From NCBI GenBank assembly GCA_902984215.1, contig CADWAF010000153.1, positions 1 to 14,017 on the forward strand: DNA of 14,017 nt, read 5' to 3'. Source of the DNA: Willaertia magna (taxonomy: Eukaryota > Heterolobosea > Eutetramitea > Acrasida > Naegleriidae). Shown here one piece after another: positions 6,695 to 14,017 of the stretch (positions within the stretch are counted from its first letter, which is position 1; each line of letters begins with the position of its first letter). The notes below the pieces were generated by a model. The model was not told the DNA's origin. It saw only the letters and a program-made list of their open reading frames with translations, and did not search any database. The position numbers were made by a program, and so were the translations under genes.

Positions 6695-8644
6695 ATGAGA
6701 TTTTTGACATTTATTTTTTATTGTATGCTCAACAATGTACGTTTTATTATTAACACTATTTCTCTTTTCACATCTTATTCATTAAATGATATGATTAATG
6801 TAGAAAGTAGTAGAACGTTTTACACAAACGGCGAAGGATATTATTATCAAGAACTTAGGGCAAACTGATATCACTAAACCTTTTGAAGGAAGTTATTTTA
6901 ATATAAATACAGATGGCAGTAGTAATTTACAAAAAGTAGATTGTTTTGATTTAATGAAAGTAGAAATGTATTAAAATTAGTGTAATTTCTTTTCTCTGTT
7001 AGTAGGGGGAACTTTTACAAATTGTAAAACAAGTATAACCATGAATAAGGCTGTAGGATACAGTGAGTTTGCATTTAACACTCAAAATGGATTGGCTTCA
7101 AGCCAAAAAAACAAGGAATATTGTGATTGAGAATTCCAACATTCCCGACAATTTTACAAGAGAAATTTCACTAGCTTACTCTGAAACACCACCTTTTTCA
7201 TGCTGGAACGTTATTATTCGAAATAATGTAATAATGTCTCATTTCAGTAGATTATCAGGCCACGAAAATATATTTTTATACTGCCAAATTAATTTTAAAC
7301 AATAATAACTTTATTAACTCTGGTTTGCGTTTTTCGTTGAAAGCCGAATTATTCGTTCGTTACAGTAGTTTAGTTGCATCTCCAAGTTTTGCTTACGGTG
7401 GTCTCACTAATATATATAATGATGTTAAGTCAAAGAGCAATCCATTTGCCAATATGTTATTGCGGAACAAGAACTCTACCTTAGTTGAATTGATTAACTC
7501 CAAGAGCAGTGGAACTATTGTAACACAGGATCACATAATTAGTTATATTAATTCAGTAATTTATGATCTCAATTTTGCAAGCAAACATGCATTTGTAAAC
7601 AATTATTTATTGGAAAATGGAACTGCAAGAATTTATTGGGATGCTTTGGTCCAAAGAGGTTTTATGGATAACAATGGAAATTTGTTAAGCGTGAACACCA
7701 CTGCTGAGAAAGAAGCAGAGGAAATTAGAGGTTTAACTAGAACTATTCTAGATGAATTAGCACTGGACGGAAGAATATATAAGTCAGAAACTAATTTCTT
7801 CCCACGTAGTTTATACGCTTCTAACAACGTTTTTATTAACAGTGAGTTGTTTTTCCTTGAGTCCTCTTCCTATTCGATAATATCTTACTGGAAGTTCACA
7901 AATAATTATTTCAATCTTCAAGGAAATAATTACAAAAATTGGAAGGCTTTTCCTATGAATAAAACAGTAAATATTTGCACCCAAACTTTCAGTTTAGTGA
8001 TCCATATCAAAATAATTATACTTTATTGAATCCTAGTGATCTAGTAGAAGATAGTTTGGATTCTGAAGAGGAGTATAAGGGTCCTGCTTCTGAAACTTTT
8101 GAATCATATCGTTTTTCAGCTGGTGAGGACAGTGGATCATTTGATATTACAATGACTTATAATAATGCCAAGTTGTCACTTATTGCCTCAAATATGTTTG
8201 ATAAATTTTTTGTGGAAGAAAGCTTATCCTCAATTACAAGATTTAGATATTTGAAAAATTGCGTTGTTCTTGAAAAACCTGTTTGGTCCAAACGATATTA
8301 GAGTTGTTAATGAATTTATGTTAGAAAGGTTGCAGGTTGACTTACAGGATAGAGTGGACACTTTACAAAATGAATTATTAATTTTAAGAAATCTAGTTTC
8401 GTGTAAGTACACAAATCTATTACCCACCCTAAAACTTTATTTAGCGTTTTTAAATGGAAAGACAAACAAAGCAATTTATGACAAAGGGGCTAGAATTTAC
8501 AAAGGAATAATGAAGGCTGCCTCTTCCACCTTTAGAGCATTAGCTTTCAGTACTGTCCCTTGCTATGAATTACTTATTCATTCTAATCCAAATGTAGTGC
8601 TACATCAAATTGGCCAATACAATATGGTTATGGAAATTATTTGA
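6695..8644 (+). pseudogene. Secreted beta-helix-like protein gene, disrupted by frameshifts
   Basis: The start ATG 6695 opens a signal-like stretch (MRFLTFIFYCMLNN). Three GT-AG introns restore the 5' frame: 6737-6803, 6922-7002 and a short 7063-7102. Exons then read KVVERFTQTAKD, ITKPFEGSYFNINTDGS and IGGTFTNCKTSITMNK. Later sequence repeats hydrophobic coils with Asn ladders (NIVIENSNI, NVIIRNNVI, KLILNNNNFIN), which suggests a right-handed beta-helix. The frame breaks near 7235-7250, near 7970-7985 (a short T run) and near 8266-8275 (an A run), all single-base shifts with no credible intron. The open pieces are 7103 to about 7245, about 7235-8029, 7975-8301 and 8264-8644. The last piece is helical and Leu-rich. 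I do not recognise a family. A real gene with sequencing indels is the alternative. Confidence 0.5.
6879..7051 (+). repeat. Direct repeat, copy 1 (inside the beta-helix-like pseudogene)
   Basis: This copy spans the end of exon 2, intron 2 and most of exon 3 of the pseudogene. It matches 8737-8902 with two substitutions and one 7-bp length difference (extra bases after ACAGAT in this copy). Confidence 0.95.
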
Positions 8645-8736
8645 CAATAAGTTTTCATTCAATGAATAAGATGTGAAAAGAGAAATGTCAGGCAATTGTG
8701 TAAATGAACTGCATTGAATATCTGATCTTCTTTTTG

Positions 8737-8902
8737 CCTTTTGAAGGAGGTTATTTTAATATAAATACAGATGTAATTTACAAAAAGTAGATTGTTTTGA
8801 TTTAATGAAAGTAGAAATGTATTAAAATTAGTGTAATTTCTTTTCTCTGTTAGTAGGGGGAACTTTTACAAATTGTAGAACAAGTATAACCATGAATAAG
8901 GC
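8737..8902 (+). repeat. Direct repeat, copy 2 (abuts the zinc-finger/G-patch/HEPN ORF)
   Basis: This is a near-identical copy of 6879-7051. It ends at 8902, and the zinc-finger ORF is open from 8900 onward, so the repeat edge is also the ORF edge. The stretch 8645-8736 before it holds no gene I can see, only a small dyad TTCATT-C-AATGAA at 8654-8666. This placement points to a recent duplication that replaced the original 5' end of the downstream gene. Confidence 0.95.
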
Positions 8903-8917
8903 AATAATCAATCAACA

Positions 8918-11710
8918 GTGAATAATAGAGATTGGATTTGTCCATTTTGTGGTGTTAATAATTTTCGTTCTAGAACTACTTGTTTTAAATGTTTAAAAAC
9001 TAGTGCTATTCCTTATAGTAACTATAATATTAACAATAATAATAACAATGTTAATAATAATAATATTAACAATAATGCAAATGATCATTTATCTTCTAAT
9101 CAACCATTAAGTAATCAACAATTTATCGATAGAGATTGGATGTGTAAATATTGTAATACCAAAAACTTTTCTAAAAGAACTAATTGTTTTGGTTGTCAAA
9201 AATCAAAAGAAGAAAAAGTTAATCCAACAACAAACACTACAACAGTACCAACTACAACTGCATCTACTACAACAACAAATCAAAATGATGAACTAACTAA
9301 ACAAAATGATAATAATAGTGGTTCTTTTATTTCTTCTATTGGATTTAAATTATTAGAGAAAATGGGATGGAAACAAGGAGAAGGATTAGGAAGTAATCAA
9401 AATATTAATAATCAAAATAACAATCAAACATTAATTGACAATAATCAATCACTTGTCAATAACAGTAATACTAATTCAAATAATCCAATTAATAGTAGAG
9501 ATTGGATTTGTAAAAAGTGCAACACAAATAATTTTGGTTTCAGAACTAATTGTTTTAGTTGTCAATCACCTAAAGAAAGTATTACAACACAAACATTAAG
9601 TAACAACAATACAGTATCATTAAATTCAAGTGTCAATAATTCAAATGTCAATAATAGTAGAGATTGGATTTGTAAACATTGTAATACAAATAATTTTGGT
9701 TTTAGAATGGAATGTTTTAATTGTAAAAAACCAAAAGAAAATTTAACAATGACAAATCATGTTGGTAATAATAATGCAAATAATAATGATTGGATTTGTA
9801 AACATTGTAATACCAATAACTTTGCTTTTAGAACGAATTGTTTCAGTTGTCAATCACCAAAACAAGACACCTTTAATAACAACAACAACATTACTAATAA
9901 CAATTATATGACAACCACTACTAATACTAATAACAATATAAACTACAACCATCCATTATTACCAACTAAAAGATCACCAACAGCTCCAGAAGATCCAACT
10001 ACATTACTTACTGGAAAGTTCTTTTTTAAAAACTCAAATGTCTTTTCACCATTTGAAGTTGCAATACAAGATTTTTTACGTAAAGGATTTTTTCAATTAA
10101 TTTGTACATCACAATTTTATTTTAATTATTTAAATATTGAAATGGAAAAGGATACATCATTAGGAAATGAATTAGATATGACAGTTATTTATCAAACATT
10201 TTTAAGAAAATGTCAAATGTCAAGAGAGTTTTATTTTGCAATTAAGAAAGTGAAAGATGTCAGAAATAAATGGGCACATTTCCAATTTAGAAAAGGAATA
10301 CAAGATGATACTTTAGTAATTGAATGTTTAGAATGTATTCAATTATTAACAAATGAATTATTTTTACAATTAAACCAATTAAATAATCAATTAAATAACT
10401 ATAAAGAAGGAGTTGACTATTTACAAAAAAGAGTTAATGCAATTAATAATTTAATTTCAACTTTTAATGAATTTAATAATAAAATTAAAAGAAGAGAGAA
10501 AATGAAATTACGTTTTTATTTTGAAGAAAATAATTTATTTAATAATTATTTTAAATTAAATGAAAAACCTTTACAAAAAGAAATTAATACTAAAGAAAAT
10601 AGAGAAATTGCAATTGAATGTTTACAAAAATTAATTGATAAATTAGAAAATAATAATACAAATAAGGAAGATTTATTAAATTATTTATTTTTAGATTTAA
10701 TTCCACAATCACCATTTCTATTTGAAGAAATTGAAAATATTTATTTAAATAATAAAAATGAAATGGAAATTAAAATTGAAGAAATTAAAATGGAACTTTC
10801 TAAAATTATTGAACAAGCAGACCAAGTGTCAAATCAATCAAATATTTCATTTGATATCCGTCTAAAAGATTTTAATAATTTCTTTTGGTTTATTATTTTA
10901 AACATTGGTGATACTTATTTTAATGAATTTTATCAATTATTTAATACATATAATTTAGCAAAAGTACATTATAAAATATTTAAAAATAATGAATGGAAAA
11001 TTGAAATTTATAATAATCTTTGTAATCAATTTAATATTTCAGATAATTTATTACAAAATGCAAAAAATTTATTACAAAATAATTTTAACGATAGTAGATT
11101 AAATTTATTATTCGAACAATACAATGAATTTAGAAATTATTATAAAATTTTATACAAAGGATATGAAAATCTAATTACAACAAATAATTATATTGATACA
11201 ATTAAATGTTTCTCTTGCTGTTTTGATTATTTAAAATATTCAAATAAGATTACTTTCCCAAAAGTTAAAGAATCATTATGGAATGATAATATTAGTAAAC
11301 ATTTTGAAATGACAGTTACTTTATTAGGTAAATCATTGTGTAATAATGATGAATTAATTGACAGTTCATGTTATGTAATGTTTATTAGGTTTTGTTTAAA
11401 ACCAATGGTTAGATATGGGTTATTTAAAAGTAGAGAACAATTACAATCAATTATTGTAAAGAATTATCAATTAATGTGTAATGAAGAAAGTGAATTAGAT
11501 TTATATGAAAAGGAATTATTAACATTTATTGTAAAGAATATAAATGAATTTGTAAATGGTGGATTACTAGAAGTCCCAATGGATGAGTATTACAATGATT
11601 ATGTAATGGAAGTAATTGCAGATAATTTTAGTGAATTGGATTATGAGAAATTAATGAAAGATGGCAGTCTATATTATTTCTCAGCTGATGAAATGGCAAA
11701 TAATAATTAA
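8918..11710 (+). CDS. RanBP2-type zinc fingers, G-patch and Swt1-like HEPN protein; 5' end remodelled
   Basis: Probably an RNA-binding protein with a ribonuclease-type domain. Five RanBP2 fingers (W-x-C-x2-C-x10-C-x2-C) occur at residues 6-25, 74-93, 196-215, 250-269 and 292-311. Such fingers bind single-stranded RNA or ubiquitin. A G-patch lies near 137-160 (SSIGFKLLEKMGWKQGEGLG), a motif that activates DEAH helicases. Asn/Thr linkers separate the modules. Residues about 375-485 resemble the Swt1-type HEPN fold, with DVRNKWAH containing R-x4-H (R449, H454), the usual RNase signature. The remaining 440 residues are helical, very Asn/Lys/Ile rich and unrecognised. There is no ATG: the first codon is GTG, and the frame is open only to 8900, where a duplicated segment ends. 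A 35-nt GT-AG intron (8884-8918) would create an ATG. The first internal Met is residue 75. Convergent with the EndoU gene. Confidence 0.8.
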   Translation: MNNRDWICPFCGVNNFRSRTTCFKCLKTSAIPYSNYNINNNNNNVNNNNINNNANDHLSSNQPLSNQQFIDRDWMCKYCNTKNFSKRTNCFGCQKSKEEKVNPTTNTTTVPTTTASTTTTNQNDELTKQNDNNSGSFISSIGFKLLEKMGWKQGEGLGSNQNINNQNNNQTLIDNNQSLVNNSNTNSNNPINSRDWICKKCNTNNFGFRTNCFSCQSPKESITTQTLSNNNTVSLNSSVNNSNVNNSRDWICKHCNTNNFGFRMECFNCKKPKENLTMTNHVGNNNANNNDWICKHCNTNNFAFRTNCFSCQSPKQDTFNNNNNITNNNYMTTTTNTNNNINYNHPLLPTKRSPTAPEDPTTLLTGKFFFKNSNVFSPFEVAIQDFLRKGFFQLICTSQFYFNYLNIEMEKDTSLGNELDMTVIYQTFLRKCQMSREFYFAIKKVKDVRNKWAHFQFRKGIQDDTLVIECLECIQLLTNELFLQLNQLNNQLNNYKEGVDYLQKRVNAINNLISTFNEFNNKIKRREKMKLRFYFEENNLFNNYFKLNEKPLQKEINTKENREIAIECLQKLIDKLENNNTNKEDLLNYLFLDLIPQSPFLFEEIENIYLNNKNEMEIKIEEIKMELSKIIEQADQVSNQSNISFDIRLKDFNNFFWFIILNIGDTYFNEFYQLFNTYNLAKVHYKIFKNNEWKIEIYNNLCNQFNISDNLLQNAKNLLQNNFNDSRLNLLFEQYNEFRNYYKILYKGYENLITTNNYIDTIKCFSCCFDYLKYSNKITFPKVKESLWNDNISKHFEMTVTLLGKSLCNNDELIDSSCYVMFIRFCLKPMVRYGLFKSREQLQSIIVKNYQLMCNEESELDLYEKELLTFIVKNINEFVNGGLLEVPMDEYYNDYVMEVIADNFSELDYEKLMKDGSLYYFSADEMANNN

Positions 11711-11739
11711 TGTGTTGTAAAATTTATTAAATAAATAAT
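11711..11739. terminator. Shared 3' region of two convergent genes with overlapping poly(A)-type signals
   Basis: The 29 bp between the two stop codons contain AATAAA on the plus strand (11730-11735) and TTTATT (AATAAA on the minus strand, 11723-11728). The 3' UTRs must overlap the opposite gene. In such AT-rich DNA these hexamers may arise by chance. Confidence 0.35.
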
Positions 11740-12675
11740 TTAATTCTCATTATCAAGTGCCTCATCAGATTTAACAGGATAAAAAGATCTTAAATGATCA
11801 TCATTATCTCCACCTGTAAAAACAACTAATTCATAATTAGTTCCATGAATATTTACTAATTTTAATTCATCATCTTGTCCTTTTAATTTCTTAATTAATC
11901 CAACAGTGCTTAATGCTAAATAACATTCAGGAGAACATCCAACAAAGAAACTACCACAACTTTTAAATAAAACTTCATCTACACTTCCATCATTATCTTC
12001 ATCTTCTAATTGTCTAAATTGAATAGAAACATAATCTGGTGATGAGGCATTATCTAAACGTTTTGAAAAACTAATGACATCTTTACCAGAGTGGTTATCA
12101 TTAGAATCATCTAATAGATACTTATACCAAAAGTGATATCCACTAACTTTACCGTTTAATTTCTCACCTACACAACAATGTTCAAATGCTGATAGATCTT
12201 TATATCTATTTAATTTATAGAAACTAAACCAAATGGATTTTAATTTTACTTTAAAATCTTGTACATTTTGATATCCTAAATACTTTTGTACAATTTTCAT
12301 GCATTTTGTTTCTGCAATGGCATCAAGAAAATCCTTTTCTTCTTTAATTTCTTGAGTAGTGACTACTTCTTTGTGATATTGATCTGAAGAATAGTTATCA
12401 AATAATGCTTCACATAATTTATATGTTTTATTTAATGGATCTTCAATGAATTGTTTATGACTTATTGAAATGTATTGTTTCTTTTGTTCATCATATTTAT
12501 ATAATTTGAAAAGTTGATGATTTTCTCTTGCAGCTCTGTTATTTGCTTTTTCTAATTTACAAACTTTAACAATGTATGGAGAAATAAATTGTTTAGGAAT
12601 GCCATTAGATGGTGCAACTCTTGCAGAATCAGCTTCCCAAATCTGATTAAAGATATTGTCATTTGGTTTAGACAT
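11740..12675 (-). CDS. EndoU (XendoU) family endoribonuclease
   Basis: EndoU enzymes cut single-stranded RNA at uridines, usually with Mn2+, leaving 2',3'-cyclic phosphate ends. The C-terminal catalytic half is clear: FEHCCVGEKLNGKVSGYHFW carries both general acid/base His (H166, H181), FKSCGSFFVGCSPE carries the Lys (K238), and the domain ends with the typical YELVVFTGG...RSFYPV. The first 110 residues, including IWEADSARV, fit the usual N-terminal helical lobe. At 311 residues, with no signal peptide or somatomedin domain, it should be intracellular, unlike secreted animal ENDOU. No intron. The start is the only suitable ATG at the head of the frame. The 131-bp gap to the upstream Rpn10 gene holds its promoter. 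Confidence 0.85.
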   Translation of the reverse strand: MSKPNDNIFNQIWEADSARVAPSNGIPKQFISPYIVKVCKLEKANNRAARENHQLFKLYKYDEQKKQYISISHKQFIEDPLNKTYKLCEALFDNYSSDQYHKEVVTTQEIKEEKDFLDAIAETKCMKIVQKYLGYQNVQDFKVKLKSIWFSFYKLNRYKDLSAFEHCCVGEKLNGKVSGYHFWYKYLLDDSNDNHSGKDVISFSKRLDNASSPDYVSIQFRQLEDEDNDGSVDEVLFKSCGSFFVGCSPECYLALSTVGLIKKLKGQDDELKLVNIHGTNYELVVFTGGDNDDHLRSFYPVKSDEALDNEN

Positions 12676-12806
12676 TTTTTGATGAATTTCACAAGATTAT
12701 TACCACGACAACCAATTAATAAAGTGCTTACTTTTGGGTATACCAAGTGGAAGACATTTGACACAAAAAGATAATGAAAATTGTCAATAGTTTACAAAAT
12801 TACAAT

Positions 12807-13970
12807 TTATTTTTTTTCTTCATCCTTCTTATCTTCCTTCTTTTTAAGAACTTCATCAGTATTTACATTTTTACCTAATGATCCAACTAAATCTTGCATA
12901 AATTCAGAATCTTCAACAATATCTTCAATATTTTCATCTTGTTTACCTGATTTTGTTTCCATAAGTGACATTTGTAAAGCTCTTTGAATTGCTTCATCTT
13001 CATCAATTTCTTCTTCCTCATCTTCCATTGTAGTTTCTTCCTTAGACATTAATAAGGCTTTTTGAAGTGCCTCATCTTCATCCATTTCAATATCTTCATC
13101 TTCCATATGTGTTGGTTCTTTTATAGTTTGTGTTGTTTGTTGTTGTTGTTCTCCACTAGTAACAGTACCACTTGAACTTCCTGTTGTAGTAGTTGTAGTT
13201 GCAGTAGTAGAAGAAGATTGTTGTTTCTCTCTTTCTTGTCTTCTTCTTTCTTCTTCCATTGATAAACGAATTGCCATGGCCAACTCAGGGTCAACATTAG
13301 GATCAACACCAAACTCAAAATCACTTGCACTTGCACCACCTTCAGTTGTAGTTCCACCAACTCCTGCTCCCATCATTCCTGCACCACCAAATGCACCTAC
13401 AATTGGAGAAGTAATTAACATATCGGATAGAATATGAGGACCTGGAGGTATTGTAGCAATTTGACTATTATTATCCTTATTTACACTTGCTATAAAGGCT
13501 TCTAATTTTTCAGTATTTTCTTGTACTTCTCCGAAATTAACAACATCGCAGGCAATGTTATTCTTCTTTAAACTTAAACCTAATTTTACCAAATCATCTT
13601 TACTTTCTTCTATTGGACTACCAACAAATGCTACAATTCTTCTATTTGGAGTACCTTGTTCAACTAACCTATTTCTTAAGGCTAGTTGAGCAATTTTAAT
13701 TGCTTTCGTAAATTGTAATTTACCGCCAATTTCTGTTGAAGATAGTGAAGAAAGAAGTTTACCTAAATCTGTTGTTAATGCTACTTTTACAGATGGTGAA
13801 GAATTCCCCATTGTTAGTACTCCAATTGTTGTTTCTGGATTACTTTGAGTTTTACTTCCACATATTAAATTGGCTGCATCTAATTGTGCTTCCATTCTTG
13901 ATGGTGAGTAATCTCCGTTTCTCATAAATTCTGAATTATCTACACAAATCATACATTGTTCTTTACTCAT
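12807..13970 (-). CDS. psmD4: 26S proteasome regulatory subunit Rpn10 (PSMD4/S5a)
   Basis: Rpn10 is the ubiquitin receptor at the base-lid junction of the 19S particle. The first 190 residues are the VWA domain, with CMICVDNSEFMRNGDYSPSR, the adhesion-type D11-x-S13, LICGSKTQSNPE and RRIVAFVGSPIEE, all very close to the eukaryotic family. Three ubiquitin-interacting motifs follow: PELAMAIRLSMEEE (228-241), EDEALQKALLMSKEE (298-312) and EDEAIQRALQMSLME (324-338), each with the central Ala and Ser. A Gln/Thr-rich spacer (about 244-283) separates the first from the second, and the tail is Lys/Glu rich. At 387 residues it matches family length. It begins at an ATG after an A/T leader, is uninterrupted, and is surely functional. 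Tandem with and upstream of the EndoU gene. Confidence 0.97.
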   Translation of the reverse strand: MSKEQCMICVDNSEFMRNGDYSPSRMEAQLDAANLICGSKTQSNPETTIGVLTMGNSSPSVKVALTTDLGKLLSSLSSTEIGGKLQFTKAIKIAQLALRNRLVEQGTPNRRIVAFVGSPIEESKDDLVKLGLSLKKNNIACDVVNFGEVQENTEKLEAFIASVNKDNNSQIATIPPGPHILSDMLITSPIVGAFGGAGMMGAGVGGTTTEGGASASDFEFGVDPNVDPELAMAIRLSMEEERRRQEREKQQSSSTTATTTTTTGSSSGTVTSGEQQQQTTQTIKEPTHMEDEDIEMDEDEALQKALLMSKEETTMEDEEEEIDEDEAIQRALQMSLMETKSGKQDENIEDIVEDSEFMQDLVGSLGKNVNTDEVLKKKEDKKDEEKK

Positions 13971-14017
13971 CTTCTTTTATTTAAATAATAATTTATAAAT
14001 TAATATTAATACAGTTA

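Noticed and set aside
7228..7247. A 20-nt GTAATA...TTTCAG segment as an intron
   Set aside because: Too short, and it does not restore the downstream frame.
7975..8010. A 26-nt GT...TTTCAG segment that would repair the frameshift in the beta-helix-like gene
   Set aside because: It fits in phase, but 26 nt is too short for a spliceosomal intron next to the 55-81 nt ones here. A one-base loss in a T run is simpler.
13121..13360. Gln/Val/Leu-rich minus-strand frame within Rpn10
   Set aside because: Alternate reading of the repeat-rich linker of Rpn10, with no independent support.
1..14017. CRISPR array, bacterial operon or prophage
   Set aside because: No spaced repeats, no ribosome-binding sites, and introns and eukaryotic gene families are present.

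Overview
The window looks like a compact, AT-rich nuclear segment from an amoebozoan, most likely a dictyostelid social amoeba. Supporting signs are asparagine-rich proteins, short GT-AG introns of about 55-80 nt, mostly TAA stops, a DIRS-type tyrosine-recombinase retrotransposon, a triple saposin-B protein, and an upstream element of the dictyostelid DUSE type in front of a non-coding RNA gene. The species cannot be named from this.

Layout. Positions 1 to about 2945 hold a damaged DIRS-like retrotransposon on the + strand: end of ORF1, RT/RNase H, the DIRS methyltransferase-like domain and a tyrosine recombinase. Its 3' end abuts, and its last codons run antisense to, the end of a two-exon multi-pass membrane protein gene (2886-4053, -). 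Next come a triple saposin-B protein (4161-5078, -) and, divergently, a three-exon gene for an ATD/DTD2-like tRNA deacylase (5358-5937, +). A signal recognition particle RNA gene follows (about 6031-6318, +) with a DUSE-like element about 60 nt upstream. Then come tRNA-Lys(CTT) (-) and tRNA-Arg(ACG) (+), divergently arranged.

Positions 6695-8644 hold a frameshifted secreted beta-helix-like gene. About 170 bp from its 5' part is duplicated at 8737-8902. That duplicate ends exactly where a large ORF begins, with no genomic ATG: five RanBP2 zinc fingers, a G-patch and a Swt1-like HEPN domain with RNKWAH (8918-11710, +). Convergent to it, 29 bp away, is a cytosolic EndoU-family endoribonuclease (11740-12675, -). 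The window closes with the proteasome ubiquitin receptor Rpn10 (12807-13970, -).

The theme is RNA biology: SRP RNA, two tRNAs, a tRNA proofreading enzyme, an EndoU RNase and a possible zinc-finger/G-patch/HEPN RNase. The genes do not form an operon. The most novel item is the zinc-finger/G-patch/HEPN protein and the recombination event that remodelled its 5' end.
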